NCBI RefSeq assembly: GCF_004214835.1
Contig: NZ_PIQJ01000001.1
Coordinates: forward strand, 1,364,001 to 1,428,000
Length of the DNA: 64,000 nt
From: Pseudidiomarina tainanensis
Lineage (GTDB): Bacteria; Pseudomonadota; Gammaproteobacteria; Enterobacterales; Alteromonadaceae
Direction: 5' to 3'
Of this stretch, positions 43,236 through 53,479 are shown in pieces; position 1 is the stretch's first letter; the number at the start of each line of letters is the position of its first letter. Below the pieces are notes generated by a model. That model ran no database searches. It was not told where the DNA came from and worked only from the letters and a program-made list of their open reading frames with translations. The position numbers and the translations under genes were made by a program.

Positions 43236-44726
43236 CTAATGGCCGCCCATAATACTGTCGGCAGCGTCGGGTTTATCATGAACACCAAAGCGGTCAACAA
43301 TCGTAGCACTCGCTTCATTTAAGCCGCGCACTTCCACTTCTGCGCCCTCACGGTGGAACTTAATCACCACTTTATCAAGTGCTCCTACCGCGGTAATGTC
43401 CCAGAAATGTGCTTTAGTAAGATCAATAATGACCTTATCGAGCGCTTCTTTAAAGTCAAACGAGTCAACAAACTTATCGGCAGAAGAGAAAAACACCTGG
43501 CCGATCACCTGATAACGTCGTTCGCTTCCGGATTCATCAATCGTTGATGTCACACTCATAAAGTGGCCAATTTTGTTCGCAAAGAACATGGCGGCAAGCA
43601 ACACGCCAACCCCAACGCCGATTGCTAGGTTATGCGTGGCAACAACGACAACAACCGTGGTCACCATCACGATATTGGTTGATAACGGATGCTTTTTCAG
43701 GTTACGAATGGAATCCCAACTAAAGGTGCCAATGGATACCATAATCATCACAGCAACCAGCGCTGCCATTGGGATCTGTTTCAGCCACTCATCAAGAACC
43801 AAAATAAGAACCATCAAAAAAATACCGGCCGTTAAGGTTGATAAGCGTGTACGACCACCTGATTTCACGTTAATCACCGACTGCCCAATCATCGCGCAAC
43901 CAGCCATACCGCCCATCAAACCAGCACCGATATTCGCAATACCTTGACCTTTACATTCACGATTCTTGTCACTCGTCGTATCCGTCAGGTCATCAACAAT
44001 CGTTGCCGTCATCAGTGACTCAAGCAAACCAACCACAGCCAAGCCAGCAGAATACGGGAAGATAATAGCTAAGGTTTCGAAGTTAAGCGGCACATCCGGC
44101 CATAAGAAAATCGGTAAGGTATCTGGTAATTGCCCCATGTCACCCACAGTACGAATATCAATGTTCCAGAAAATCGCCACAATCGTTAAAGAAATAATAC
44201 ACACCAATGGCGACGGTAAGAGCTTGCCGATAACTGGAACGTACGGGAATAAATAAATAATCCCTAAACCAGCTGCCGTCATGGCGTACACATGCCAAGT
44301 CACATTGGTCAGCTCAGGTAACTGCGCCATGAATATCAATATCGCCAATGCATTCACAAAACCGGTTACTACTGAGCGCGACACAAAGCGCATTAACGAT
44401 CCGAGCTTTAAGTACCCAGCGCCGATTTGTAGTACGCCGGTCAATAGCGTGGCCGCTAACAAATACTCGAGCCCGTGCTCGCGCACCAAGGTCACCATCA
44501 GCAACGCCATCGCGCCGGTTGCTGCCGAAATCATACCCGGTCGCCCACCAGTGAATGCAATGATCACGGCAATACAGAAAGAGGCATACAGCCCTATTTT
44601 CGGATCAACACCGGCGATAATTGAGAAAGCAATGGCCTCAGGAATAAGCGCTAGAGCTACGACAATACCCGCGAGCAAATCGCCACGGATATTCGAAAAC
44701 CACTGGTTCTGAATGGTTTTGAACAT
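43236..44726 (-). CDS. SulP-family anion permease with STAS domain
   Basis: 496 residues: about 12-14 membrane helices with SulP motifs ([59 protein letters not shown]) and a C-terminal STAS domain (about 390-490). SulP members carry sulfate, bicarbonate or dicarboxylates with Na+ or H+. The linked UspA and marine setting would fit BicA-like bicarbonate uptake, but the substrate is not readable. Confidence 0.88.
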   Translation of the reverse strand: MFKTIQNQWFSNIRGDLLAGIVVALALIPEAIAFSIIAGVDPKIGLYASFCIAVIIAFTGGRPGMISAATGAMALLMVTLVREHGLEYLLAATLLTGVLQIGAGYLKLGSLMRFVSRSVVTGFVNALAILIFMAQLPELTNVTWHVYAMTAAGLGIIYLFPYVPVIGKLLPSPLVCIISLTIVAIFWNIDIRTVGDMGQLPDTLPIFLWPDVPLNFETLAIIFPYSAGLAVVGLLESLMTATIVDDLTDTTSDKNRECKGQGIANIGAGLMGGMAGCAMIGQSVINVKSGGRTRLSTLTAGIFLMVLILVLDEWLKQIPMAALVAVMIMVSIGTFSWDSIRNLKKHPLSTNIVMVTTVVVVVATHNLAIGVGVGVLLAAMFFANKIGHFMSVTSTIDESGSERRYQVIGQVFFSSADKFVDSFDFKEALDKVIIDLTKAHFWDITAVGALDKVVIKFHREGAEVEVRGLNEASATIVDRFGVHDKPDAADSIMGGH

Positions 44727-45037
44727 AAGTTAAGTTTCACTTTTTCGTTAAAATTCAAACAATAGAAATACAGAAATGCGCCGCGTTTTCGGCTCTGGTA
44801 GTCAGAGTATAAACGCAACGTTAGAAGAAATTATGAACGCTAGGGTGGCGTAAGGTTAAACAAACCAACAACTCTCCGTGCTTGCTCTTACCCAATGTAA
44901 GAAGGCGCGGATTATACGGAATTAGGTGATTGAACGCAAAATTGCTGGTTACTCCTTCGGAATCTAAATAGACTGCACCAATCGCCGGTATAGGTTAGAA
45001 TAGCGGCTCTAATCACAATTGAGTTGCACATTTATAC
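44727..45037. other. 311-bp divergent promoter region between sulP and rhlE
   Basis: No gene is seen. Promoters for sulP (minus) and the helicase (plus) must lie here; no operator or riboswitch fold is evident. Confidence 0.5.
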
Positions 45038-46309
45038 ATGACTTTTTCTGAACTCGGACTTTGCCCTGAAATTCTCGACGCCCTAACCCGCCAAGGTTAT
45101 ACCGAACCAACCCCCATTCAAGCGCAGGCAATACCAGCGGTACTTGCTGGCCACGATGTGATGGCGGCAGCCCAAACCGGTACCGGCAAAACTGCAGGAT
45201 TCACCCTGCCGATTTTAGAAATGCTCAAGGGCAATGAGCGCGCCAAAGCAAATACCGCGCGCGTACTCATTTTAACGCCAACACGTGAACTTGCTGCGCA
45301 AGTTGGTGAAAGTGTCGCAACCTATGGACGCGGTTTACCACTCAACTATGCCGTGGTGTTTGGTGGTGTAAAAATTAATCCACAAATGATGAAGTTGCGC
45401 AAAGGTGTCGATATTTTAGTCGCAACGCCAGGCCGTCTTCTCGATCTCTATCAGCAAAATGCGATCCGATTTCCGAAGTTAGAAGTGTTAGTGCTTGATG
45501 AAGCTGATCGCATGCTCGACATGGGGTTTATTCACGACATTAAGAAAATCATTAAGTTACTACCAGCCAAACGCCAAACGCTGATGTTCTCGGCGACATT
45601 TTCGGACGACATTCGCACGTTGGCGAAAACGTTGGTGAAAAACCCAGTCGAAATCTCCGTTGCGCCGCCTAACTCGACTGCTGAGCGCATTGACCAGATC
45701 ATGTATGCCGCTGAGAAAAGCAAAAAACCTCGCATGCTCATGCAAATTCTGCGTAATTTGAATCTACCGCAAGTTATCGTGTTCTCGCGTACCAAACATG
45801 GTGCGAACCGCTTGGTGAAGCAGCTTGATCAAGACGGCTTTTTAGCTGCCGCGATTCACGGCAACAAGAGCCAAGGCGCTCGAACTAAAGCATTAGCCGA
45901 TTTTAAATCGGGCAAAGTTAACGTGCTCGTCGCTACTGATATTGCCGCTCGTGGTCTCGATATCGAAAAATTACCGTATGTCATCAACTTTGATTTGCCA
46001 CAAGTTGCTGAAGATTACGTGCATCGAATTGGCCGTACCGGTCGCGCTGGACAAGTTGGGCACGCCATTTCATTGGTCATGGACGAAGAGTTTAAAACCC
46101 TCAAAGCGATTGAAAAGCTCATTGGTCAGCCAATTGAACGTCACACTTTAGAAGGCTTTGCTGAGGTGCAATTAACTGGTAAAACTCCAGCACCGAAGCA
46201 AGGCCAACGTGCACCGCGACCGCCGCGGAAATCACAAGCTAGCAATGGAAATAACAAGCCTTCAAACCGTTTCAAGCGGCGCGACGGCGGTCGAAAAGCA
46301 AGTCACTAA
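45038..46309 (+). CDS. rhlE: RhlE-type DEAD-box RNA helicase
   Basis: 423 residues with all DEAD-box motifs: Q motif ([14 protein letters not shown]), [25 protein letters not shown], and in domain 2 [24 protein letters not shown] and [10 protein letters not shown]. The C-terminus (about 385-423) is basic and Pro-rich, as in RhlE, which remodels rRNA. A cold-shock gene follows. Confidence 0.92.
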   Translation: MTFSELGLCPEILDALTRQGYTEPTPIQAQAIPAVLAGHDVMAAAQTGTGKTAGFTLPILEMLKGNERAKANTARVLILTPTRELAAQVGESVATYGRGLPLNYAVVFGGVKINPQMMKLRKGVDILVATPGRLLDLYQQNAIRFPKLEVLVLDEADRMLDMGFIHDIKKIIKLLPAKRQTLMFSATFSDDIRTLAKTLVKNPVEISVAPPNSTAERIDQIMYAAEKSKKPRMLMQILRNLNLPQVIVFSRTKHGANRLVKQLDQDGFLAAAIHGNKSQGARTKALADFKSGKVNVLVATDIAARGLDIEKLPYVINFDLPQVAEDYVHRIGRTGRAGQVGHAISLVMDEEFKTLKAIEKLIGQPIERHTLEGFAEVQLTGKTPAPKQGQRAPRPPRKSQASNGNNKPSNRFKRRDGGRKASH

Positions 46310-46574
46310 GTAGTTTGACCGTGGTATACCTTCAGGTGGGTAAACCACGATCGGCACTTGTTTTTAGCTGTTACTAAAATAACGTTTGACTTGTTGAACA
46401 ATCAGCGTAGCGTACGTCGCGTTGGTTAGAAACAGCAAGTTAAATCTCCTCTACTTCGTATTACTAGCATTATTCTTCGTCCTGCAGCTTTAAATTTCCT
46501 TTTTTTACCCCGCATGACGTTGTCAGTGGTTTTCGCCACGGCAATTAAATTTTTAAATTTTCAGGATTAATAAT
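46310..46574 (+). promoter_or_regulatory. 265-bp leader region of the cold-shock gene
   Basis: Cold-shock genes usually have long 5' leaders that fold to control translation. This stretch has no ORF and contains imperfect hairpins (for example CGTGGT near 46320 and ACCACG near 46347). The role as thermosensitive leader is inferred from gene identity and length. Confidence 0.35.
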
Positions 46575-46784
46575 ATGTCTACTACAGTAACTGGCGTTGT
46601 AAAATGGTTTAACGAAGCAAAAGGTTTTGGTTTTATTGAGCAACAAGGTGGCGCAGACGTATTTGCTCACTTTAGCGCAATTGCTAGCACCGGTTTCAAA
46701 ACCTTAGCCGAAGGCCAACGTGTATCATTCTCGATCACTCAAGGCCCTAAAGGCCCACAAGCTGAAAACATCGTTGCGCTTTAA
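46575..46784 (+). CDS. CspA-family cold-shock protein
   Basis: 69 residues, the full family length, with RNP1 (KGFGFIEQ) and RNP2 (VFAHFSAI) motifs and [11 protein letters not shown] at the start. Binds single-stranded RNA/DNA as an RNA chaperone. A strong terminator follows at 46810-46834. Confidence 0.95.
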   Translation: MSTTVTGVVKWFNEAKGFGFIEQQGGADVFAHFSAIASTGFKTLAEGQRVSFSITQGPKGPQAENIVAL

Positions 46785-46809
46785 TCGCCGATAGTATCGC
46801 TTGATAATG

Positions 46810-46834
46810 AGGAGCTCTGTTGAGCTCCTTTTTT
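46810..46834 (+). terminator. rho-independent terminator of the cold-shock gene
   Basis: AGGAGCTC-TGTT-GAGCTCCT followed by TTTTTT: an 8-bp stem 25 bp after the stop codon. Confidence 0.92.
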
Positions 46835-46908
46835 ATGTCTTGAATTTGCTTCTTTTAAATAACAGACTATTATTGTGTTAATTATTCATACACATTCTTG
46901 GATTAACG

Positions 46909-47151
46909 ATGGCTCGCACAACAAGTATTACCATTGGTACTCAACTCGATGAATTCGTGAACGAGCTCATTGAGTCAGGTCGTTATGGCTCCACCAGCGA
47001 GGTTGTGCGCTCAGCGCTACGTTTACTCGAAACCCAAGAGCGCCAACTTAATATGCTTCGAAACGCTGTTTCAGACGGCGATGCTAGTGGCGTAAGTGAT
47101 TTGTCACTTCGCGATATAGCTAATCAAGTGAAGCAAAAGCATGGCTTATAA
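46909..47151 (+). CDS. parD: ParD-family antitoxin (its toxin is broken)
   Basis: 80 residues with the ParD ribbon-helix-helix (TTSITIGTQLDEFVNELIES) and toxin-wrapping part (GRYGSTSEVVRSALRLLETQ). The stop overlaps the start of parE by 11 bp, the normal coupled arrangement. The toxin gene has lost its middle, so parD is now an orphan. Confidence 0.85.
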   Translation: MARTTSITIGTQLDEFVNELIESGRYGSTSEVVRSALRLLETQERQLNMLRNAVSDGDASGVSDLSLRDIANQVKQKHGL

Positions 47152-47307
47152 ACTTTCTTCGCTCGCCGCTGAGGAGTTCGACGTTTTAACCATAACCACC
47201 ATGCGGTCTTTTATCGTATCGTTACAAATGATAATTCAGGTTCTGCCGTTCTAATTGTTCGAATATTGCATCAACAAATGAATCCTTATCTTTATTTCCC
47301 CCTTTAA
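47141..47307 (+). pseudogene. parE: ParE toxin remnant (internal deletion and frameshift)
   Basis: The start codes MAYKLSSLAAEEFD, the ParE N-terminus, then runs out of frame. From about 47200 another frame gives HHAVFYRIVTNDNSGSAVLI then VRILHQQMNP and stops at 47307, matching the ParE C-terminus. Some 40-50 central codons are missing. Confidence 0.75.
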
Positions 47308-47389
47308 AACCCACTACATTTTATTTCCTTGAATTAATTTAGGTTAGAGCCCATATACTCGGTATTAAATTTTCTTAGAGAGGACGCGT

Positions 47390-47821
47390 ATGGCTGACAA
47401 TATCATCGTGGCATGCCCTAGCTGTCATAAAAAAAATCGTGTTGTTACCGATAAGCCTCGTAGCGAAGCTAAGTGCGGTGTATGCAAGGCTTCGTTATTT
47501 CCCGGGAAAGCATTTGCGGTTAACGCCGATGAGTTTCGCGTACATCGCGACAGTGATTTACCATTAGTGGTGGACTTCTGGGCGAGTTGGTGCGGGCCGT
47601 GTAAGCAGTTTGCGCCGATATTCGAACAGGTTGCGCAGCAGTATGCTGAGAAGGCGCGTTTCGTAAAAGTAAGTACCGAATCGGAGCCTCACTTGGCTCA
47701 GCATTTTATGATTCGGAGCATTCCGACATTGATGGTGGTTAAAAACGGACAAGAGGTTGCACGCCAAGCCGGTGCGATGGGGCCGGCGCAGTTGGTGCAG
47801 TGGCTAAATCAACATCTTTAA
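47390..47821 (+). CDS. trxC: Thioredoxin 2
   Basis: 143 residues: N-terminal zinc-binding domain with two CxxC pairs (ACPSCHKKN, KCGVCKAS), then a thioredoxin fold with WCGPC (about residue 64) and the cis-Pro SIPTL. Cytosolic disulfide reductase induced by oxidative stress in relatives. Alone, with its own promoter region. Confidence 0.95.
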   Translation: MADNIIVACPSCHKKNRVVTDKPRSEAKCGVCKASLFPGKAFAVNADEFRVHRDSDLPLVVDFWASWCGPCKQFAPIFEQVAQQYAEKARFVKVSTESEPHLAQHFMIRSIPTLMVVKNGQEVARQAGAMGPAQLVQWLNQHL

Positions 47822-47854
47822 GAGCGTTGCTGGTTATTCGTTATTCGTTATTGG

Positions 47855-48292
47855 TTATTCGTCGAGGGAGCACTGCAGGCAGCGCTCCTGCCCCGTAATT
47901 AGCTTCGAGATACCATTGCGGTTGCGGGCAAAGAACAGATAACCTTTGTCTGCAAACCATTTCACGATGGGCCAACGTAACGTGGCTGTCATCCAGCCTC
48001 GCCCTACCGCTGACCATGCAGCATGAGTGACATCCAAGCCATAAATCATTTCGCCGTTGGCTTTTTGTCCATGCAAAATGCGATTCGCTTCAGCCACCTC
48101 AATGTGCGGATAGCGCTCGGCGAAATCGACTGCCCATATATTCTCAAATTTGAGCTTGCGCTGTTTGTCTTTCGCCTTTAAGTGCTTCATTTCTTTCACG
48201 CACAGCGGGCAACCACCATCGTAAAAAAGAGTCAGTTTTGTGGCCACGGGCACCTCTTTTTGTGGTTTATGAGTTCCTGAATTATACGCCAT
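47855..48292 (-). CDS. DCC1/DUF393-family thiol-disulfide oxidoreductase
   Basis: 145 residues; GGAGGAG 6 nt upstream supports ATG 48292. The family motif YDGGCPLCVKEM (CxxC) follows the first strand, with VDFAERYP and a C-terminal CLQC. Cytosolic thioredoxin-like protein of unknown substrate. Converges with trxC across a short region of GTTATTCG tandem repeats. Confidence 0.85.
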   Translation of the reverse strand: MAYNSGTHKPQKEVPVATKLTLFYDGGCPLCVKEMKHLKAKDKQRKLKFENIWAVDFAERYPHIEVAEANRILHGQKANGEMIYGLDVTHAAWSAVGRGWMTATLRWPIVKWFADKGYLFFARNRNGISKLITGQERCLQCSLDE

Positions 48293-48402
48293 GTTGACTC
48301 CTCCCGATCACTTCTCCTTCTTCTCTTTGACTTTACCTACAAATCTTATAAACTCTGCATCGATTTTATTTAAGTAGTTACTAAATTATGGTGTAACCTG
48401 CG

Positions 48403-48615
48403 ATGAAGAAGTTGATTTTTCCAGCCCTAATGAGCTGCTACATGGCATTGTTGATGACCTGTTTAATCACCTGGATTAATACTGGATTTGATTCAGGTTT
48501 CTGGGGCCGTTGGTTTACCGCATTCTATATCGCGTGGCCAATTGCCGGATTTTTAGTTTTTATTGGCGGTCAACGCATTCGCGCGATCAGCGAAAAGCTC
48601 GCTGCAAAACTATAA
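48403..48615 (+). CDS. DUF2798-family small membrane protein
   Basis: 70 residues, two membrane helices (about 5-26 and 40-57) with FWGRWFTAFYIAWPIAGFLV typical of DUF2798. Function unknown. Its stop is immediately followed by palindrome copy 2. Confidence 0.85.
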   Translation: MKKLIFPALMSCYMALLMTCLITWINTGFDSGFWGRWFTAFYIAWPIAGFLVFIGGQRIRAISEKLAAKL

Positions 48616-48619
48616 AAAA

Positions 48620-48649
48620 GAGGGGTGCAGTCCTTGGACTGCACCCCTC
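48620..48649. repeat. GGTGCAG palindrome, copy 2 (bidirectional terminator)
   Basis: GAGGGGTGCAGTCC-TT-GGACTGCACCCCTC: 14-bp arms. An A-run before it and TCTTT after it let it terminate both the DUF2798 gene and the convergent ompW. Confidence 0.85.
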
Positions 48650-48675
48650 CTCTTTCGTCACTCTTTCGGGAGCAA

Positions 48676-49374
48676 TTAGAAGGTGTAGCGCACACCAACC
48701 ATTGCGACAGTCGGATCAATTTCTACAGCGACAGTTTCAATCGTTGTCCCATTCAAACGTACGTCTGCATCGGTATCGATATCCATTTTCGATACCATAA
48801 AGTGTACGCCCCACTTGTCAGTCAATTTCCAGTTCACGCCAGCTTGCAATGCATAACCGAAGCTATCAGACAACGCGAGATCAACGTGGTCATCAGCGGT
48901 TGCAACGCCCAACGCACCTAGAGTAGAAACCAACTGGTTTGATACCTTGTCTTCAAAGAACGTGGTGTAGTTCAAACCTAGACCAACGAACGGCTTCACA
49001 TTGTCAGAACCGATATCAAAGTGGTACTGTGCTAACAACGTTGGTGGCAAGTGCTTCGTTTCACCAATTTTCATTCCCGCAAGCACACCAGTGCCATGAA
49101 TTTCATGGCTAAACGGTGTTGCTGCAACTAATTCCAACGTCCAGTTATCTGTCATTTTGTAGTCAATGGTGATACCAAGTTGGGTGTTGTTATCAACGGT
49201 TACCCCAGTACTTCCATTCTCAAATCCAGCAATGGACTCCACCACTGGCAGGTTTGAGCTACTATCATTTGGCATCACACCGATTGCGCCAACGTTCACG
49301 CTAAAGGTATCTGCATAAGCAGGCGCACCGGCCACGGCCGCAAGTAAACTACAAACTAATAATGACTTTTTCAT
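48676..49374 (-). CDS. ompW: OmpW-family outer-membrane protein
   Basis: 232 residues: signal peptide (1-21), an eight-strand barrel, the OmpW motifs TQLGITIDYKMTDNWTLEL and GVHFMVSKMDIDTDADV, and a terminal Phe. Probably a small hydrophobic channel. Confidence 0.92.
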   Translation of the reverse strand: MKKSLLVCSLLAAVAGAPAYADTFSVNVGAIGVMPNDSSSNLPVVESIAGFENGSTGVTVDNNTQLGITIDYKMTDNWTLELVAATPFSHEIHGTGVLAGMKIGETKHLPPTLLAQYHFDIGSDNVKPFVGLGLNYTTFFEDKVSNQLVSTLGALGVATADDHVDLALSDSFGYALQAGVNWKLTDKWGVHFMVSKMDIDTDADVRLNGTTIETVAVEIDPTVAMVGVRYTF

Positions 49375-49507
49375 ACAGCTCTCCTTAGTAATTTCCGCAC
49401 ATTTTATAAGGTCACTGCTGGAATAAATTGATTGCGATCAATAAATGTAACCACAAGAAAATCAGGGGTATTTGCACACCAAACAAATATCACCAAGGTG
49501 GTATGAG

Positions 49508-49537
49508 GAGGGGTGCAGGCCTAGGCCTGCACCCCTC
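49508..49537. repeat. GGTGCAG palindrome, copy 3
   Basis: GAGGGGTGCAGGCC-TA-GGCCTGCACCCCTC, perfect 14-bp arms. It lies between divergent ompW and the gene at 49580, where neither gene ends, so it is not a terminator for a neighbour; this favours a mobile or REP-like origin. Confidence 0.85.
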
Positions 49538-49579
49538 ATTTCTCTATAATTAACGAAACCAAACAAGAGGACATCCGAC

Positions 49580-49831
49580 ATGAAACTGACAGTTGATATT
49601 AGCAAATATCCATTAGCTGAAAACTACAAAGACCCTATTCGTGAATTTATCGATGAATTAGCGAAATATCCTAATCTGCATATTCTTACCAATACGCTAA
49701 GCACCCAAGTGTTTGGTGAATACGATGACGTGATGGAAGCCATACAAGCCTGTATAAAATGGTCGTTCAACAAATACGGCAAAGTCGTATTTGTATGTAA
49801 GTTCCTGCATGGCGATCTTCGCCCAGAATAA
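49580..49831 (+). CDS. YkoF/MTH1187-type thiamine-binding-like protein
   Basis: 83 residues, ferredoxin-like fold: LTVDISKYPLAENYKDPIRE, NTLSTQVFGEYDDVMEAI and KYGKVVFVCKF are hallmarks of this family, which binds thiamine or its pyrimidine part. GAGGA precedes the start. Stands alone. Confidence 0.82.
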   Translation: MKLTVDISKYPLAENYKDPIREFIDELAKYPNLHILTNTLSTQVFGEYDDVMEAIQACIKWSFNKYGKVVFVCKFLHGDLRPE

Positions 49832-49861
49832 GTGGGGTGCAGACCAAGGACTGCACCCCAC
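49832..49861. repeat. GGTGCAG palindrome, copy 4 (terminator)
   Basis: GTGGGGTGCAGACC-AA-GGACTGCACCCCAC with one mismatch in 14-bp arms. It begins right after the stop of the thiamine-binding-like gene and 52 bp before selO. Confidence 0.82.
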
Positions 49862-49912
49862 CTCTCCCCCATGTTAAACTGAACGCAGTAACTCGCTATA
49901 AAGGTTTACGGC

Positions 49913-51340
49913 ATGCCATTTCGTCCTGAGCACAGCTATCAAGATTTATCTGAACAGTTATTTGCACCATGCAAAGCGACCCCTGTACATGCGCCGCAAT
50001 GGATCGCATTTAATGAAGAGTTAGCGAAGCAGTTGCAAATACCGCAAGAGTTATGGGCGACAGAAAAGGGCTTGCAAATATTTTCCGGTAATCAAACACC
50101 TGAATGGGCAACTCCAGCGGCGCTGGCCTATGCCGGTCATCAGTTTGCTAATTTCGTGCCACAACTTGGCGATGGCCGAGCCTTACTGCTCACTGAAGTG
50201 ATAGCCAATAACCAGCAACGTTACGATATTCAGCTTAAGGGATCAGGCCGAACGCCTTATTCTCGCGGTGGTGACGGTCGCTCGCCGATGGGCCCGGTCA
50301 TCCGCGAATATTTAGTGAGCGAAGCCATGCATAAGCTCAACGTACCGACGACCCGTGCATTGGCAGCAGTAGCAACCGGCGAGTGGGTGCAACGCGACAC
50401 GGCACAACCTGGTGCCATTCTCACACGCGTTGCCAAAAGTCACCTGCGAGTTGGCACTGCGCAGTATGTGCTGCATCTGAGAGACTACAACTTACTCAAA
50501 AGCTTTGCTGATTACGTGATTGACCGTCATTATCCAGCGCTAAAAGATTTTGCGACACTCTATTTAGATTTACTTGAACACGTGCAAAACAAACAAGCAC
50601 AACTCATCGCCAAGTGGATGAGCCTTGGTTTTATCCACGGCGTGATGAACACCGACAATATGACACTAAGCGGCGAAACCATCGATTACGGCCCATGTGC
50701 GTTCATGGAAGCCTATGATCCGGCAACTAAATTTAGCTTCATTGATAAACGCGGTCGGTATGCCTACCACAACCAACCTGCAATTGGCTTGTGGAATATC
50801 GCTCGATTTGCAGAAACATTACTGCCGCTAATAGATGACGATCCTGACAAAGCGGTCGCGCAAGCTACCGCGACGATTGAAACATTTCAAACCACCTACG
50901 AAGACTATTATTGGAAAGAAATGAGCCGTAAGATCGGCGTGAACGACCCAACCATCGCAAAACCTCTTGTCGAACGCTATTTGAACCTGATGCAAGCACA
51001 GCAAGTCGACTTTACCCAAGCGTTTCGCTTCTTGGGTGATGCCACGCCTGAGCGCGCACAACAATTATTCGAAAATAGCGATTCATGGCAGATCTGGTTT
51101 AATGACTGGCAAGCACATGCTGACCGCAGCGATCTCCACCAAGTGAATCCGGCATATATCCCGCGTAATCACTTAATAGAATTAGCCATTCAAGCAGCAG
51201 CCAATGACGGTGACTTAACCATTTTCAACCGCTTACAACGCATGCTTGCCGACCCCTTCACTGAACGCACTGAGTTTAAGGACTGGTTTGAACCAGCTAA
51301 ATCCGAACAAGCGATCACGCAAACGTTTTGTGGCACTTAA
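49913..51340 (+). CDS. selO: Protein adenylyltransferase SelO (YdiU)
   Basis: 475 residues, SelO length. Pseudokinase-like AMPylase that modifies redox proteins: QLKGSGRTPYSRGGDGRSPM (P-loop-like region), GVMNTDNM (catalytic) and DYGPCAFMEAY (metal) motifs are intact. It ends FCGT, with Cys where eukaryotic homologues have selenocysteine. Confidence 0.93.
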   Translation: MPFRPEHSYQDLSEQLFAPCKATPVHAPQWIAFNEELAKQLQIPQELWATEKGLQIFSGNQTPEWATPAALAYAGHQFANFVPQLGDGRALLLTEVIANNQQRYDIQLKGSGRTPYSRGGDGRSPMGPVIREYLVSEAMHKLNVPTTRALAAVATGEWVQRDTAQPGAILTRVAKSHLRVGTAQYVLHLRDYNLLKSFADYVIDRHYPALKDFATLYLDLLEHVQNKQAQLIAKWMSLGFIHGVMNTDNMTLSGETIDYGPCAFMEAYDPATKFSFIDKRGRYAYHNQPAIGLWNIARFAETLLPLIDDDPDKAVAQATATIETFQTTYEDYYWKEMSRKIGVNDPTIAKPLVERYLNLMQAQQVDFTQAFRFLGDATPERAQQLFENSDSWQIWFNDWQAHADRSDLHQVNPAYIPRNHLIELAIQAAANDGDLTIFNRLQRMLADPFTERTEFKDWFEPAKSEQAITQTFCGT

Positions 51341-51420
51341 GCCCTAATTTATTGGTAAGTTTAGAAACAATTCAATATAGTTAACAGGGATGCAAAAATA
51401 ACAATAAAGGATTTTAACCT

Positions 51421-51789
51421 ATGTCAGACTTCAATCACGAATCATCGTCAGTGAATAACGTTGCTGTAGCGCAACTTGCAGCCAACAAACAATACACCCA
51501 AATTATCTATATCTTGCAGCTGGTATCTTTGATATTCGGGATCACGTCAATTATTGGTGTAGTGATGAACTATGTGAAATTGAGTGAGGTACGTGGCACT
51601 TTTCTTGAATCGCATTTCCGCTGGCAAATCCGCACGTTTTGGTTTGTTTTACTGTGGACTATTATTGGCGGAATTTTAACGATGGTTGGTATCGGTATCT
51701 TAATACTTCTGGCGGTGGCTGTTTGGTATATCTACCGCGCCATAAAAGGCTTAAATGCTTTGAGTGCAAATCGTCCGATGTACGTCTAA
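51421..51789 (+). CDS. DUF4870-like small membrane protein
   Basis: 122 residues, three membrane helices (about 26-48, 70-92, 94-115). ESHFRWQIRTFWF before helix 2 and the end VWYIYRAIKGLNAL match DUF4870-like proteins. Function unknown. Confidence 0.75.
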   Translation: MSDFNHESSSVNNVAVAQLAANKQYTQIIYILQLVSLIFGITSIIGVVMNYVKLSEVRGTFLESHFRWQIRTFWFVLLWTIIGGILTMVGIGILILLAVAVWYIYRAIKGLNALSANRPMYV

Positions 51790-51813
51790 AACGATTAGAC
51801 CTTGAAGTGCAGG

Positions 51814-52197
51814 CTATTCCTGCACTTCACCATCTAAGTAATACCAACGATTATTTTCGCGGATGAAATGCGACTGTTCTTCCATCACGCCAATATCGTC
51901 ATCAATTTGAAAGTAGGCTTTGAAATGCACATAACCGCGGTTACCGTGTGTACCCGTGGCAATTAATTGTAGCTGTAACCATTGTGGATTGTCGTCTAAC
52001 GAAAATCCCGGTGGTAAGGTACTTGGGTGCCAGCTTGCTGCGACGTAATAGGCTAAACCGCGCGCATATGCGCTATAACGTGAACGCATCAGCTCTTCAG
52101 GTGTGCGTGGTAACGACTTCCCTAAATGAAACCGTTCGCAACACTTGGCGTACTTTCCGCCGCCGCATGGGCACTTTTTACCGAGTGGCTTATTCAT
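51814..52197 (-). CDS. YchJ-family SEC-C motif protein
   Basis: 127 residues: N-terminal zinc motif [33 protein letters not shown], then an NTF2-like domain. Role unknown. It starts within the last codons of rluF (8-bp overlap), so the two are co-transcribed. Confidence 0.9.
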   Translation of the reverse strand: MNKPLGKKCPCGGGKYAKCCERFHLGKSLPRTPEELMRSRYSAYARGLAYYVAASWHPSTLPPGFSLDDNPQWLQLQLIATGTHGNRGYVHFKAYFQIDDDIGVMEEQSHFIRENNRWYYLDGEVQE

Positions 52198-53092
52198 ACG
52201 GCCACCCTTTTTTATGCGTGCTACTCACGTTCGATGGTTTATGCCTTGAACGAGAGCCTGATCGCTGTCCCCGTGCGTTGGGTCGTTGCTCGCCACCCAC
52301 ACTCGGCGGTCGTTGCGGTTTCGGTCGACGGCTCTTATGCCCTTCCGGAGCCAAGCCACTAGAATGCTGAATCGAGGCCATGAGTTCAGCGAGCTCGCGC
52401 TCGGTTAAGTTACGCCACTGCCCTACCTGCAAAGCACCTAAGCGAACATTCATAATCCGCGTGCGTTCTAGCTTTCGAACTTCATAACCAAAGTGCTCGC
52501 ACATCCGACGAATCTGACGATTCATACCTTCAATTAGCGTTAAACGAAATACGAATGTCGACAGTTGCTCTACTTTACAACGCTTCGTCATGGTGCCAAG
52601 AATCGGAACGCCACTAGCCATACCACGAATAAAATCAGATGTAATAGGACGGTGAACCGTGACCACATACTCTTTCTCGTGCTTATTACCAGCACGTAAA
52701 ATCTTATTCACCAAATCGCCATTGCTGGTTAAGAAAATCAGACCTTGTGAGTCTTTATCTAGACGCCCGATCGGGAAAATCCGTTCTTTATGACCAACAA
52801 ACTTCTGAATGTTGTTACGCTCGGCTGAATCTGTTGTACTCACCACACCGACCGGCTTATTCAGTGCAATAAACACAAACTTTTCTTTATTCTGCGCTGC
52901 TACCAAACGTCCATTGACTCGAACTTCGTCGCCAGCACCAACTTTATCGCCAACCACCGCTCTGCGGCCATTCAAAGTGACCTGCCCTTGCTCAATGAAT
53001 CGATCCGCTTCACGACGCGAACACATGCCGCTTTCGCTAATGAACTTGTTCAGGCGAACGGCTTCGCGTTGCTGAGGTTGGTTTGGCTGCAT
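52190..53092 (-). CDS. rluF: 23S rRNA pseudouridine synthase RluF
   Basis: 300 residues: S4 domain ([20 protein letters not shown]) and RsuA-type catalytic domain with [10 protein letters not shown] (catalytic Asp), ending in a basic Arg/Pro/Ser tail of about 55 residues. Modifies U2604 (and U2605 in some) of 23S rRNA by family. It is followed by ychJ. Confidence 0.9.
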   Translation of the reverse strand: MQPNQPQQREAVRLNKFISESGMCSRREADRFIEQGQVTLNGRRAVVGDKVGAGDEVRVNGRLVAAQNKEKFVFIALNKPVGVVSTTDSAERNNIQKFVGHKERIFPIGRLDKDSQGLIFLTSNGDLVNKILRAGNKHEKEYVVTVHRPITSDFIRGMASGVPILGTMTKRCKVEQLSTFVFRLTLIEGMNRQIRRMCEHFGYEVRKLERTRIMNVRLGALQVGQWRNLTERELAELMASIQHSSGLAPEGHKSRRPKPQRPPSVGGEQRPNARGQRSGSRSRHKPSNVSSTHKKGWPYE

Positions 53093-53245
53093 GGCTTTAA
53101 AATCACCTTGATAGACTGAATTTACCTGCGCAGTTTATCAGAATGTAAGACAAATCATGAAACAAAAGACGATATTGGTCGCTAGCATTTTCACTCTCAT
53201 GGTGTATATTTACACCACAGCCAGCATTAAAGAGAGTCCTTAAAA

Positions 53246-53476
53246 ATGACCCGACAAAGTATTACGTTAACTGAGCAAAACGATCAATGGCTGCGCGAAC
53301 ACGTTGATGTAACCGGCGAATATGCGAGTAAGAGTGAATTAATTAACGATTTAATTCGTCGTGCGCGTCGAGCGGAAGCGATTAATTATAAACTTCAACA
53401 AGCCGAAACAAGCGGATTTACCGAGCAATCGGCAGATGAAATTTTAAATGAGTTTAAGCAGGCACTGAGAAAATAG
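53246..53476 (+). CDS. parD: ParD-family antitoxin
   Basis: 76 residues: SITLTEQNDQWLREHVDVTG strand-helix, YASKSELINDLIRRARRAE, and an acidic end that wraps the toxin. 3 bp before parE; GAG-type ribosome site. Confidence 0.88.
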   Translation: MTRQSITLTEQNDQWLREHVDVTGEYASKSELINDLIRRARRAEAINYKLQQAETSGFTEQSADEILNEFKQALRK

Positions 53477-53479
53477 CGG

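Noticed and set aside
47832-47862. GTTATTCG tandem repeats
   Set aside because: Only three to four imperfect copies between convergent genes; no sign of CRISPR or function.
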